DNA of 64,000 nucleotides. Origin: Globomyces pollinis-pini. Lineage: Eukaryota > Chytridiomycota > Chytridiomycetes > Rhizophydiales > Globomycetaceae. Every line of letters begins with the position of its first letter. Within the stretch, counting starts at the first letter, position 1. The notes under the pieces were generated by a model. It was not told where the DNA came from. It made no database searches and saw nothing but the letters and a program-made list of their open reading frames with translations. This document shows, one piece after another, positions 35,060 to 48,380 of the stretch. The position numbers and the translations under genes are program-made. Location: assembly GCA_025399215.1 (NCBI GenBank), contig MU621148.1:1-64000 (forward strand), written 5' to 3'.

Positions 35060-35816
35060 TTACGAATAATCATTTTGCAATGCTCTATAATCCGGCTTAG
35101 GGGTATTCACTTCCATTTGGAGCTTTTGCTACTATAAACGACAACTATTTACAAACCTTTTTTCTTGCTCGACATTTGCGTTGACGGATTCTATCTGCTT
35201 CGCGTTTTTCTTCTAATAGCCTTCTGGCAGTTTCATCCGATTCATCTACTATTTTACTACGTCGAGAATTGGTCTTTGATTTCCTCATATCCATCAAGTC
35301 ATTGTGATCTGTCAAATCAGAATTAGGGTGGGAAGAGTTGTAGCTGTTATTATGAAGTTGTTGAAGAGCTAACAGGGGATCATTCTGGATGTTTGAAAAA
35401 GACACTGATGGAAGAAATGGTTGATATGGATCCTGTAATTGTAAAGGTTCAAAAGGAGCAACAACAATCAGCGGTAATCTTCCATCTGTTCCTAAACCAT
35501 GAACAATTGTATAAGGTTCCAACTCATCCATTGGAGCATGCCTTCCCCTATCGATGACTAGTCTAGAGTAAACTCTTAGTTTTGACGTTCCTAAAGAGGC
35601 AGTTTCATCTCTGTAAGCATCATCATGTATTAATATTCTGATAAGTCCATCAATATTTGTCTGAGGATGAAAATGCAGTTGAGTTTGCCTCCCAATTAAT
35701 TCGACATGAAGTCTATCGATTGACCAACGTACCAACTGTACCCAGCAGGAACAGCTTTTCTATTATTAGAATCATTTGAATACATTTGATTTTGTATCTT
35801 CATAATCATCTGCCAT
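35060..35816 (-). CDS. Orphan protein with C-terminal basic, bZIP-like segment
   Basis: Predicted 234 aa. The first exon is MADDYEDTKSN, joined by a 24-nt intron to KSCSCWVQLVRWSIDRLH. The central part is a globular-looking region (LHFHPQTNIDGLIRILIHDD, TIVHGLGTDGRLPLIVVAPF). The C-terminus is strongly basic: EEKREADRIRQRKCRARKK, spaced like a bZIP basic region (Arg/Lys-rich with a Cys-Arg-Ala-Arg core) but with no clear leucine zipper after it. A 28-nt intron then joins QKLQMEVNTPKPDYRA to the end. Both introns together leave exactly 235 codons. I do not recognise a family. A DNA-binding role is only a guess. Confidence 0.6.
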
Positions 35817-36106
35817 TGTGGTGATTGAATATTTTAAAATATGAAAAAATTACAATTTGACAAGGATTTACGTATCACTTACAATTGAATAAAAAAAGAA
35901 TTCATTACAAGAAAAAATACAGTTTATTATAATCATTTGAATTGAACTGGATGCATGTATGAAAAAAATACTATACAGTAAATAATGGTATAAGAAATCA
36001 CATTCCTCATATTACTAAAAGCATTGTTTAATATCACATTCACTTGAATTCTATGACACGTATGTTAAGAAAAGACTGAAAATTAATGTAAAAAACTACA
36101 CCAAGC

Positions 36107-39100
36107 ATGTCAATGCTAACTCAAGTACTGGAAAAAATTGGAGCGGATTGCTCAAATAAAGATGTAAAAGACGCTATTGATGACGCTTTAAAAACTGCTG
36201 GAGATGCTCAACTGGCTGATGGTTATTGGAATGTACTGAAATCTGCCCTGCTAGATGCTCAGTCAACTGTGTCTGCCTTAAACGGAATCAATAAACTCAT
36301 AGCTCATGTCTTGTTGGTGGGAAAAGCTCCTGGTAGTCCAGAAGCATTACAAGAGTTCAAGGAGGTTTTAAAGGTTTTACTGTCAAGTTAACGACTAGGA
36401 ATTGCAATACTGCCAAGAATCAATAGATATTCAGCCAGAAAATTTCAGATTGTTAGATGAGATTATCTTATGTATCTCTCAGGTTGCGTTCTTTAAAGAT
36501 GATGTGAACATTCGCCTACAGGTTATTCCTACCAATACCTAACACTAGAAAGGTATCATAAATATTCTCATCCAAGGTCCTCAAACTATTTCTGACAATC
36601 GTTACCGGGGAAGGATTATACGTTCATTCGTTTGGCCTAATGTTGATATTGAAAATATGTTTCCACATTCATTCCACTGCCAATCCAAAGTCAACAAATG
36701 AATTAACTTCAAAGGTATATTTTGTTAGTTATTGATAGCAGGCCTCGTTAACGCAAATGATCAACTTGATATTTTCGAGAATGGAGAGATATGCCACAGT
36801 TCATTCTTCAGTGTTAGAAGCACACTCAGATAACCAAATGACATTAAAGGAAGGGGATTCTTTACCTCATAAGGAGCTAGAAGCATCGGAAGTATCTTTC
36901 AATGAGATCCCTAATACAGTTTCTACTGAAAATGATCCAGTCTCTAGTGAATCAGAAACTCAAATCGAATTAAATATTGAATCTTCAGATGATTCGAATG
37001 GAACAGAAGTTCCTACAACAGCTGTTAATGGTATCGCTAGTGCAGATGAAGCAGCAATAATCGAACATTTTACACTGCTTAAACGAGACGTTCGCATGAC
37101 ACTATTGTTTCTTTCCCAATACGCAATGTCAGCAGGGAAAACTGGACAAACTGAACCTGCAACATTTAATCCACGCTCCGTGTCAGAATTGACAACATTA
37201 GATGAACTACCTCCTGCCTCGATCAAAGATCGAGCACTATCACTAGAATTGATACTTTCAGTTTTCAACAACTTGGGAGTAGCTTTCCGAGAGGAAGAGG
37301 ATTTTTTCAAAATTATCCAGGAGAACATTTGCCTTGTAATTTCACGAAATGCAGTTACTACCAACCCAAATTTGTTTGAATTATCATTATCAATATTTTT
37401 ATTGATTATTCGCTACTACCGTCATCGTTTAAAATTAGAAGTTGAAGTATTGTTGGGTATTTATTTACAAATATTGGAAATGGGCAATTCAACGTATAAG
37501 CAAAAAAGTAACATCTTGCAAGGGTTGCTAAAAATATGCGAAAATCCACAGGTATCAATGTGTAGACTAATCGTACTGTTAGACACTGATGGATATTTAT
37601 TTGAATTATGATTGCGAATTCGAAATGGTTTCGATTTATGAAAAAATGATTTCTATATGTTCCAGAATAACACAGGGTATATCTTTCATATTGCTAAATA
37701 TAAGGCCGAGGAGAATCATCAAATTTTGCTGCTAAATCTGGGGGAGCTTTGTCCGCACTTGGATTTGGTGATCCTAAATTGGAGCTTATTAAGCAGCAAG
37801 ATCGTCGGTTACATCTCCGATCATTATGTATCCTAAGCGCAATTATCGAGTCTCTGGTGAAGTGGTGTGGAGAACTTATCCCACCATCTGTGGTATCGGC
37901 CCCATTAAGTGGAAAACTAGGGTCGGCACAAGATGAAGATCCTTTAGCAAACAAAAGCTCGTTTGCAGATAACCCTGTTGTTGTTGTGAAAAACCCACTT
38001 AATGCCATCTCGATGGATCACGTATTAGTTTCTCTCATCTAACATTAGAGAGCCTCAAGTTCGGCAACCAACGTTGAAGATTCGGAAGATATTAATGAGC
38101 AAGTTGAACAAGTAGCTTCAAGGAAACAACTTTATCGTCATTCAATCAGCATATTTAACAAGAAACCAAAGAAAGGAATAAAATCCTTTATCGAAGGTGG
38201 TTTTGTGGAAGAAACTCCACCAGCTGTAGCACAATTTTTATTGTCAACCAGTGAATTAAGCAAGTCTGCCATTGGAGAATATATTGGCGAAAACGAACCT
38301 TTCAATTTGAAAGTGATGCATACTTTCATCGATTCAATGAACTTTGCTGGTTTTGATTTTGTTGCAGCACTTCGTCACTTTTTGCAATCATTTCGACTTC
38401 CTGGAGAAGCACAAAAGATTGATAGATTAATGGAAAAGTTTGCTGATCGATATTGTGAAAGTAATCCCACCGTGTTTTCCAAAGCAGATACTGCATATAC
38501 GTTGGCATTTTCTGTAATCATGTTGAATACCGATCAACATTCAGCACAAATTAAACATAGAATGGATGCCGCAGCCTTTATAAAAAATAATCGTGGTATA
38601 AATGATGATGGAGATCTTCCAGAGGAATTTTTGAAAGCAATTTTTGAAGAAATCCACACTAATGAAATCATTATGGAAGATGAACAAAGTGATAAGTTAA
38701 CCAAGATTGCAATGGGATGGGGTGCTGGAGAACTGAATGAAAATCAACGATTAGAAATTTACAAGAAAGAAGCATCAATGATTCAAAAGAAAACACAACT
38801 ATTGATGTCACAAGGGGTTTCTTCAAGAGTCATTCCACCATTTCGTTCTGCTACCAGTAAAGAATTGGCCAGACCAATGTTTGCAACTTATTCATGGGCC
38901 ATTATGGCGGCTCTTAGTTTGTCGTTTGAAGGATCTGTGGAAGATACAGAAGTCGAGCCAAAGAAACCATCCAAAGAACCTATTGTATCTGATTTATGCT
39001 TGTCAGCATTTGTTGGTGCAATCAGATTAGCAGCTATTTTTAAATTGGAAACTGAAAGAGATGCATATGTAACATCTTTATCTCAAATGACGTTTTTATC

Positions 39101-41594
39101 CCATTTCTATGATATCAAACCGAAAAATACCAAGGCCATCAATACAATGATAGAGTTAGCATCTACAATGGGTGAAAATTTGGATACTGCTTGGGTTGAA
39201 GTGATGAAAGCACTGTCACAATTAGAGAGAATGCAGGTTACTGTCTTGCGTGGAGAAGAATTAACAGCAAAAAATACACCAGCTTCAAAACGCAATTCTA
39301 CCAGTGTGGATGAAAGTCGGGCTGGTGCCTATCAAGAGCTGGCCAAGGAGACACATACCTTACCACCAATCTCAAAAGTATTAGAGAAGTACGTAGAAGA
39401 AGTTCAGAGTCAATCTTCAATTATTGTCATTGATCGTATTTTTACAAAATCCGTACAACTGTCAGGAAATGCAATTATCTATTTTTTCAAAGCCGTTTGT
39501 GAAGTATCATTGGAGGAAGTATGTTTGTCAGCAAAAGGGGATTTGATCAAAACTACCAGTCAAAGTGCTCCTCGTATGTACTTGTTACAAAAAATTGTTG
39601 AAATCGCTTATTATAATCTCAGCAGAATTCGATTTGAGTGGACACAAATCTGGAGAATTCTTCAACCACATTTCAATAGGGTTGCATGCCATCCTGATTT
39701 ACGAGTTGCCAATTTTGCTGTTGATAGTTTAAGACAATTAGGGGTCAAGATATTGGATCGAGAAGAACTTGGACATTTCTCCACACAGCATGAATTTTTA
39801 AAGTCATTTGAATGGATAATCAAGCATAATCAGACCAATACAATTAGAGAATTGATTTTAAGTTCTCTATCACAAATGATAACTGCAAGAGCTTCTAGAA
39901 TTCGTAGTGGATGGAAATCTATATTTGTGACTTTAGGAAAAGCAGCACAGACCAGTGAAAAGATGGCACAATTGACTTTTCAAACCATCAGAATGATATT
40001 CCAAAAGCATTTCGAAGATGTTATAGCTGCATCAGCATTTGTAGACTTGGTTTCTTGTCTAGCTGAATGTGCATTATTACGCGGAACAGGACCAGCTCAT
40101 GATGAATTAGTGATGTCAAGTATCCAAATGCTTCAGTCTTGTACTAAATCGTTAATGGAGCGTGCCGAGGATGAAGCCAATGGAAAGAAGACTACTTCTG
40201 TGGTTGTTCCCGTGGCTGTGAACACTGGACAACCTCAAGCTTCAGCTGTCACACTTGCACAACCTCACGCTCATGTTCCAAGAATTAACAATCTGCCAAC
40301 ACAAGCGTACTTACTCCCTAATGGTTGTGTATCTGAAGAACATTTCTACTTGTCTTGGTTCCCAATTTTGACTGCTTTCTCAAGAGTCGTAACTGAATCT
40401 GAAGGTGTTCTTGTACGAACGCATACTATGGAAATCCTTTTTGAAACCTTGAAAACCGGGGGTCATCTTTTTGACGCACCTTACTGGAAAACTATCAACC
40501 GAAACATTATATCACCTATTTTTGAAGATTTAAGTGACCCTGAAGAAACGTCGTTGAGGGAGTCGAATTCAGCAGTGTTAATTCACGGGTTGCGTTTATT
40601 AGGGCAGTTAGTGTTTACGCACTTTAGCCTTTTGACTAATCTTGCTAAAGGTGGAGATAACTCAAGTTTAGAATTTTTACAAATCTCGATCAATCGAATG
40701 ATTGAAATGATGCAACGAAATGATGATAAATTGGCATCAACAGGGCAAACTTGCTTTTCACAATTTTTAATCTCATGTGTGGGTAAGTTTGATGATGAAA
40801 GTTGGAGTTGGGTTACAGATCATATTGTTCGGGCATTTGAATACACATTACCATCAGAACTAATCAAATGTCAAGGACCTAATCCAACAGAACCGCAAGT
40901 ACCACGAAACATCATTGATGCTGCCAACGAAGCAACTAAACATATCGAGGCCTTTAGTTTAGATAGCTTGGATTTTGAAAAAACAGTGATTAAATGTGTT
41001 ACTCATTTGGAACTTTTGTCGACAGTGAAAGACTTTTGTTTGCAAAAAACATCTTCCAACCATACTATAATCACAATAATTCCTCATGATGATCGAGCCA
41101 GAATCTTAAAGTCATTATATTCTAGTTATGCAATTGCCAGATTGTTTAATGCTATGATATCTTTACGACACGCAATCCACAAGCGCGGATGGGTTTCTCA
41201 ATTACCTAATCTTGTAAAACAAGAAACCACCAGTCTATCGACTTATATTGCCTTACTCTTCCCGATATGTGAAAAGTATGATGATGACATTTACATACAA
41301 AGTCTTGGGTCAGAAATCCTTGATTTGTTTACTAGATTTTCAAAGATTTTAACAGAACAGGCGAAAAACCAACGTGATATTGCTTCCTGGAGTCCTATTA
41401 TTGTTACTGTGTTGAAGGATATGATTGAAATGGATTCATTATGGGTAAAAGGAAGTAAAAGTCAAAAATATTTGGAATTATCCAAGATTTACCGATTTGC
41501 TTGTAAATTGTTTAATGTGGATCGTTCTGATTTAAGGTCAGTAGTTATTCAGTTCTTTGAAAAAATTGGTAATCTCTTTTTTGATGGAGAATAA
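36107..41594 (+). CDS. SEC7: SEC7-domain ARF guanine-nucleotide exchange factor, BIG/Sec7 family
   Basis: A very large multi-exon protein acting at the trans-Golgi, where it loads GTP on ARF to drive vesicle formation. The N-terminal DCB region starts MSMLTQVLEKIGAD. The HUS region includes LMDIYLNYDCEFEM. The SEC7 domain near 38100-38700 contains KKPKKGIKSFIEGGFVEETP, SFRLPGEAQKIDRLMEKFA (catalytic Glu in PGEAQ) and AFSVIMLNTDQHSAQIKH. The HDS repeats that follow fill the C-terminal 1000 residues. Most introns lie 5' of 38100 and are short; the 3.4-kb exon at 38205-41594 is uninterrupted. The order matches BIG1/2 and yeast Sec7. Confidence 0.93.
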
Positions 41595-41649
41595 AAATTA
41601 TCTTAACCATGAAAAAGTAAAATGTTAAAAATTGTATATCCAATATTTA

Positions 41650-43594
41650 TTAGTTTTGTTGAAGTCTCACTTTCTTTAAACTACTCTGAAAGGAGTTGAT
41701 TGGGGTTGGAATTGATAGTCCGTCATTGACCTAACAATCAGATAAAGAAATATGTAACCTCTAAAAGTCGTTTGCTTGGTGTACCATTGCGTGATACTGA
41801 GGTGGGTCTACGAATCTCTGGAGAGTCAAGGAATGGGTTTTTGCCATGGTCTGCAATAGGTGTATTCAATTGCACCCCTCCAGAAGATTCTTGACTTAAC
41901 GATAAATCATTCTCTTCAACACTATATTGATCATAAGAATCTGGTTGAAGTTGTAAATTTTCAGACTCAATTTTTGCATTGATATTTTGTAATACTGTTC
42001 GAAAAGCGATTTGTATCATTGAAGCAAATCGAGTGTTTGTTTGTCTTGAGTAAACTCGAACAGTAACTTCTTTATAATGTTCTGGAATCAAGCCTGAAAC
42101 TTGTTCCTTTCGAATAGATACCTATATTTAGTAATGATAGACTTACTGCCTTGTTTAAATCGTATTTGGAATAAAATCGGACAGAATCAACCGGATTTCG
42201 ATCTTTCATTGCATAATTTAAAGTCAACCATTGTACAATAATATCACTTTCTTTTAATTCCTTACAATTGGTAAGTTTCCAAATCATATGACTAGTAATT
42301 TGACTTTTATCAAAGCCAGAATCTAATAATTCAAATGGAATAATGACTTGGTCGATGAATTTGTATAAATCTCGTTTTCGAAGTCGTTTCAATAGATCTC
42401 TAGCAGGTTTTAATTGTATCTTTTGACTTCGCTCAATTGCCAACAGAATGGAATCATCTAGAAAAACGTATTGTGACATGTCATGAATGTTTTGAGAAAT
42501 CTTCAAGTGAGGATCAGCCAATAGGAAAATATCTTTGATCTAGAAAATTTCCATGAATCTATTATATAACGTACCATATATTCAATAGCTGTTGATACTC
42601 GATGTGTATAAACTTGTTTAAAGAGAGAGAATCGACAATGAAATACCTAATTCGAATAATTAGTAAATACAAAATTGTCTTACTTCATAAAGATTGTATG
42701 CTTCTTTCTGATTAAAGCAGATTTGGTTATCAATGACTCTTGACAACGTAATTAATCTGGATGGATTGATAGTTTCTTTCATTCCAACGTTGTGACAGTC
42801 TCTCAAGATGTAGTCAAACTTATCTACATCAATGGAGTTGCGTGTGTTTGCTACAATCTCAAAAAGAAATCCTTTTGAAGCTTCAGGATACTTTGAACGG
42901 GGCTTTCCATGAATTAAATCTTTGATGAATGTTAACTATATCGTCAATGACAATGTTTAATTACCTCGGCATCGTTGATATCTACAGCTGGATTTTGCTC
43001 TACCATGTACGATAACATGTCTTCACTTGCTTGTTCATGAGTCCAGGTGCTTTTTGGGAGTGCATGACGTATGAATCCATTCTCAAATAAATGGGAAAAT
43101 GGTCCTATTTGTTTAAGATAAAGGTTATACCATGGCCCAAGTCATGAGTGAGACCAGCGAGTCTTACACATTTGACTTCAGTGTCGGTGATGTTTAATTC
43201 AGGTTGTGTCTTGTATCAATAATCATCTGAGTATACCTTTCTAAGGTGTTTAATCCATACTCCAGCTAAGTGACAAACTCCAATGGAGTGTTCGAATCGA
43301 TGATGAGTAGCTCCTAAATATACCTGAAGTTAGTGAGTATGATTTTACCTAGTATAAGCATTGAACCATTGATTACCTAAGTTTAACATCATAGGGTATC
43401 GTTTACCTAAATCATTATGTTTTCGATTTGATTCATACCTACAGATGAGAAAGTATAGTACTTACATAGTAGGAAACTCCCAGTTGTTTTAATTCTCTCA
43501 GTCTTTGGAACTGCATTGTATCTATGACTTGAACTTCTACTGGTTCTAGTTCAATGTGTCCATGAATGGGGTCGTTGAATACTTTTGTTGACAT
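41650..43594 (-). CDS. SAMHD1-like HD-domain dNTP triphosphohydrolase
   Basis: An HD-superfamily hydrolase expected to convert dNTPs to deoxynucleosides and triphosphate. The N-terminus, [18 protein letters not shown], and [20 protein letters not shown] match SAMHD1 closely. The metal motif is [12 protein letters not shown], and the C-terminal lobe includes [18 protein letters not shown] and [15 protein letters not shown]. No SAM domain precedes the HD domain. An upstream in-frame Met at 43657 is possible, but MSTKVF fits better. Many introns interrupt 42540-43400. A 28-nt intron near the 3' end joins to [12 protein letters not shown]. Homologues outside animals are known. Confidence 0.87.
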
Positions 43595-43865
43595 TATGGA
43601 TTTGAAGAGTAAAAGAACAGTCTCGTCCGACAGTAGTACGACCGGTGATACAAACATTGGAATAACATGATTATTATACTAATGGATTTACAAACAATTG
43701 GTTCAGCATTACATTCATGAATAGTTTTATTAATTGGAGTCATCTGCAATTTAATGCACTCAAGACTATTTCATCATTGAAGACTATAAAAGAGACCATA
43801 TAAAACCGTGGTGTTCGATACTGGAATAGAATGACTTTGCTCTAAACACAAATAGTTTTTTTTTA

Positions 43866-44807
43866 ATGAACAAGTTTTTGGTAAAGAATTTGAAGAACCA
43901 AGTCAAACAATTGCTCCTTCAAGTCCATCCCGATTATTTCAATTCAAATCAAAAATTTAAAATTCAGAATCAAAATTCAATTCAAAAACTAAATAATCTC
44001 ACCACAAATTTGTATACAAACACAAATATACCATTAAATCCAATCAAATTACCTTTCTATACAAAACAATCTATTATAAATGGAAAGGATGCTTTATACT
44101 CAATGGAAATAAACCCTTTCTTAAACAATTATAATGATATATATCAATGGACCCCTTTAAAAATACACACTCAAAAAAAACCAATTCAACTTGAACTCTT
44201 ATTTCTATTATGGGGAAACTCTCTACTGGAATATTTTACAAAATTAGGAGTTCCTGTTTCTGATCAAGATTTAAAAATGTGGCAAGGAAATCCTGCAAAC
44301 ATTTCCATTATTAAAAAACAAAACACTCGTTCAAAAAAATTGGAACGTAACACTTCAAATCCAGCACGGTTTTCTCATGAATTAGAATCGAATACATTCA
44401 CATTAGACGCGACACTGGACAAGTTGAATCATTCACCAACAAATAGTTGGCAATCAGTAAAACCTTCGAAATCAACTCAAAATGCTCATTCACATGCTCA
44501 GTCTCACGCAACACTACACAAAAATGAAAATGAAAATTCAATACCTAAACAAGATTTTATAGATTTAAAGATGGTATACTATGATCCAGCTTTATCACAT
44601 GATCAGATCGTTAATTGTAGTAATCGATTACAAAATATAGTTCAGAATGAACCTGGTCCATGGTATATCTCAAATGGATATACAATTGCACTTGGAGTGC
44701 TAGTGATACCATGGAATTTTGAACAATCTCAATTGATCAATTATTTGGAAAAGCATTCTAAAAGAGTTCAGGAAGAGTTTCAAGCCCGGTCTATTTCCAA
44801 CTTGTAA
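43866..44807 (+). CDS. DUF4460/TCAIM-like mitochondrial protein
   Basis: A single-exon gene of 313 codons. The N-terminus has a J-domain-like DUF4460 pattern: LLLQVHPDYFNSNQKFK with the HPD motif, then NSIQKLNNLTTN. The centre includes LELLFLLWGNSLLEYFTKL and DLKMWQGN, and the C-terminal part has GPWYISNGYTIALGVLVIPW. This resembles TCAIM/DUF4461-type mitochondrial proteins of unknown biochemical role. A T-tract of nine precedes the ATG. It is intronless, unlike most neighbours. Confidence 0.7.
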   Translation: MNKFLVKNLKNQVKQLLLQVHPDYFNSNQKFKIQNQNSIQKLNNLTTNLYTNTNIPLNPIKLPFYTKQSIINGKDALYSMEINPFLNNYNDIYQWTPLKIHTQKKPIQLELLFLLWGNSLLEYFTKLGVPVSDQDLKMWQGNPANISIIKKQNTRSKKLERNTSNPARFSHELESNTFTLDATLDKLNHSPTNSWQSVKPSKSTQNAHSHAQSHATLHKNENENSIPKQDFIDLKMVYYDPALSHDQIVNCSNRLQNIVQNEPGPWYISNGYTIALGVLVIPWNFEQSQLINYLEKHSKRVQEEFQARSISNL

Positions 44808-45220
44808 AACATTCCTAGCTTGTATTTAAAATATAAATTGTTTTAGTATTCCTTCACGAACATTGAAAATCCCATACACAACGTGTTTTTAATACGTATG
44901 AAAGTCTGAAAAAGTCTTGGAATGAATGAGTTTATTGATCTAAGCGGAAAGCCTAAACACACTGATACAATTCAACTTAATGGAACTTGTGTCCGAAAAC
45001 GCGTTTTTGTAGATTCAAATTACAAACATCAATACATCATATATCTTCTGAATTCTTTAGCAATTAAAACTTATGAGATTACACAATTGACTATCAACGT
45101 ATTTTCAATTGAATTAAACTTTACGATAAAGATGAATGATTTATAGAATCCTTTTCGTTTACAAGACCAAAAAAGAGTGGGAAATTGCGCTTGAAATATA
45201 CAAGATCAGATGATTTTTTA
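44808..45220. other. Intergenic region with a 74-codon frame of unknown status
   Basis: About 410 nt between DUF4460 and Tubby. A plus-strand frame at 44922-45146 opens MNEFIDLSGKPKHTD. It is short, AT-rich and matches no family I know, so I do not call it a gene. Confidence 0.35.
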
Positions 45221-46398
45221 TTATTCACAAGCTATTTTTGCATCAAAACTAGTCAAAACAATTCCAAAAGCTTGAAATAATGAAAATGGATATCGAATAT
45301 CAACCGTAAAAGTTTCATCATTCACTAAACCAATAAATAACTTATTCATTAACAATTACCTCTTCCAAATTGTAAAGCAATATAATCCAAATCTATAATA
45401 AAATAAATCAAGGGTTAAAAGTTATTACCATCTTCATGAATGATTTGAAAATTTTTTACAGATGCCATTGAAACTCTACCATCAAAATTCAAAACAAATG
45501 AAGCAGTTTCTAAAATAAATAAATAAATCCAAGGTGATTGATATACCTTCATTCCATTGTGGAGGTTTATTACATAATACCAAATTTTGACGTAATTCAT
45601 TACCTAATTGAACTCTTTCACTTAATGATAAATGTTTCCAATCCGATTGGATTTCTTGTCGGATACCTTCATTTGTCATGGAAGGTATAATGATGGACAT
45701 TTTTCTGGGTCCTCGTTGTCCTAATAGATTGGGTTCATAATCTACACTAGCTACTTGCTCAGAATCTTTTACATCTCCTGATTGTAGATCATCTTCATAT
45801 ATTGAAAATGATGTACCAATAATATTTGACCTTTAAAAATAAAATTAAATGGATTCAAATTACTTGACTCTACCTAAAATAGTATCATTTTTCGTTCCAT
45901 CTTGAGTGAATATTTTTATGATATATTTAGGATCTTTACGTAATAGATTTTTAGTTGCTTGCATGATGGATCTTTCAGTATCATCTCGCATATTTTGTAT
46001 GTTGAGTGTAAATGTTGTTTCCATAATTCCAATCGTCCTTATTAATCTACATTGAATCCTTGTTTGTTGTTGTACGGGTCTGTATATATTAAATCAATAC
46101 TTCATTTCTTACCTTAATGCTATTTTATTCATTTAGAAATCTCATACCTGTTTGGTGAGTAAAAGAAATATTACCTTCAACAATTGGATCAATTGCTAAT
46201 AGACTACTAGCCTCGCTGTTGTTGGGAATTGGATTTACAAAGGGAAGAACAGGAGTTTCTTCTGCTGGTGTAGTTTCAAAAGCAACCTGCGCGTCCCTAA
46301 ATTCAGCATCCAATTGATCTGATGAAATGGACTGATTTTAGATTAGTAAATATGAAATCTACAGTTTGTAATGCTGGTATTTGGAGAAGTTCACTCAT
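45221..46398 (-). CDS. TULP: Tubby-like protein
   Basis: A Tubby C-terminal barrel protein that binds PI(4,5)P2 and, in animals, ferries membrane proteins into cilia. The start at 46398 gives [12 protein letters not shown], joined across a 31-nt intron to [11 protein letters not shown]. The tub domain includes [77 protein letters not shown] and the invariant ending FDAKIACE. The start was chosen because it precedes the only clean intron acceptor. Known fungal occurrences are restricted, as far as I recall, to flagellated lineages, so it supports a zoosporic host. Confidence 0.92.
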
Positions 46399-46496
46399 AT
46401 ATAAAATGTGAAAAACGTAAAGTACTCTCTCACACGTATTCATTAAACGATGGGAAGTTATATTTAAACAGACGATATATGGATTTTAACAAGTTT

Positions 46497-48279
46497 TCAT
46501 TTGGAAGCTGCAGCTGGATACATTGCATAGTAAACACTATCAGAGACACAGGTTGCTGATACTTCTTTGCCAGCAAAATATCTACCATTTAGTGCATCCA
46601 CAGCTTGTTTAGCTGCTGAAATGGTGTCAAACTTGAGATACACATGTCCTTGACTTTGAGGATCGACAGCAATGTGTAATACATTGCCAAACCGACTACA
46701 CTCTCCTTTCACCTCTTCCTCAATTTCTCTTTCCCAATCTCCAGTTTCCCTAAAATATCAACACAGATAAAGGATTACTCGTCAGGATTAAACACATTTT
46801 TCAAAACAATGCATTTAGTTGAAAGGGAAGTAGTTGGGGCTGGAGGTTTTCTAAAAAATTATCTCAAAAAACAATATACCGTTGAGAAGTTGAAGTAGTA
46901 CGGACTTCATCACGAGCGAGTTTCGCCATCAATTCTACCCTAGATAAAGCGTTAAACGATACTCCATCCACATCATCATTCAAATCTTTTTCTTGAGCTT
47001 TATCGGTGAGTGGACCAACTTTGATCTAAAAAATCAATAATTAAATGTGTACTTTTTGTCCTTGAATCTCATAATTGTTCATTTTTTCCATAGCTCTTCC
47101 AGCATCATGTGTCCTACGATATCTAAAACATTAATAAAAAAGAACATTACTGAATAATAGCAAAACCTTTAGAGCGACCGGTTTCGGAGTCATAATGTAA
47201 ATTAAGGTATTCAATTGGGCCAAATGGATCGAAATAACGAGTAAGATCTTTATCAGTCACACTCAGTGGCAAAGAACCAACAAAAAGTTTGTTTGTAGTT
47301 GGAGGTGGTGGAGGCCTGTTGTTTAAAATAATTGAGAAAATACCTTTCTTTTTCAATTGCTGCTTGCTTCTCTTCTGCTACTTTATTCTTATCACTTTCC
47401 GAAGGTTGTACAATAATAGGAATTCCTAATAATTTATGACCAGACATTCCAATAGCCTTAGATACGGAGTCTTGTTCATAAAATTCAACGTATCCAACTC
47501 TAGCGATCAATTTCATGATGAATTACCCTTTAGATCTGCCCGAGTTTTTGTCAACGACAATTCTCGCTAGAAAATTAAACTAATGGTATCAAACCTTCAC
47601 GCACTCTGCCACACGGTCTCAAGAAATCAGCCAATTCCCTTGATGTTAATCGTGCTGCCAATTGAATACAAAAGACTGTTCTCGCATCCCTTTCTTCTTT
47701 ATCTAACACAGGAGATGGGGCTCTAAGTGGAGGACTTTCATGTCTACTTCTACGACGAGACTCTCTAGATCTGGACCGTCCCGAACGACGTCTATCCCTT
47801 CGGTCATAGTCAGGGGAACGGGAACGTCTGGAGGAGCGACGCTCGTCGCGATGTCTGGAAGAGCGACTCTCATCTCGACGTCTAGACACTCTATCATCTC
47901 GACTACGCGAGTGTCCACGGGACGATCGCCTTTCTCTGGAAGATCGCCTTTCTCTTGAAGAACGTCTTGAAGAACGACGTTCTTCTCTTTCACTATCTCT
48001 TTTTCTGGAGTGATTATTTTTTTCTAATTTTTCGTCATCCAATTCAATTTTTTCTGGTGTATTTAAAGCGGAATCCTCATGTAACATTGGTTTAATGACA
48101 TCACTTTCGTTAGTTTTAGAAATAGACTCCTGTAATTGATTAATTATTCCGAGTACCTAATAAGAATTAGTAATATTCTACATAATATATGGATATTATA
48201 AGAATAGGATATTCATATAGTTTTGTAATACCTCTTGTCTGAAAGGTGCTTCTAATAAGTTCTCAATATCAATATCCAT
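46497..48279 (-). CDS. RBM39: RBM39/CAPER-like SR-related RNA-binding protein
   Basis: A nuclear splicing regulator with the RBM39 order. The N-terminus (MDIDIENLLEAPFRQE) leads into a long Arg/Ser-rich tract (SRKRDSEREERRSSRRSSRE and more). RRM1 follows (ARTVFCIQLAARLTSREL, then GIGYVEFYEQDSVSKAIGM), then RRM2 (KLFVGSLPLSVTDKDLTRYF, SKGFAIIQ). A C-terminal U2AF-homology RRM reads KGECSRFGNVLHIAVD then GHVYLKF and NGRYFAGKEVSA. A 75-nt intron follows the first exon, and several shorter ones lie between domains. It ends MYPAAASK. Confidence 0.9.
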
Positions 48280-48380
48280 TTCAGTTGTTTTTGAAAAATT
48301 GAAAAATTCAAAGAGATCAGAAAAATCTAGAAGGCGTTAGGGTTACCTAGGGTTACACGCTCATAGTTTATTTTTACAAA

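Noticed and set aside
44922..45146. 74-codon frame opening MNEFIDLSGKP
   Set aside because: Short, AT-rich and without similarity to a family I know; it may be 5' or 3' UTR.
47740..47958. Ser/Arg-rich plus-strand frame
   Set aside because: It is the reverse strand of the RBM39 Arg/Ser repeat region, and its composition follows from that.
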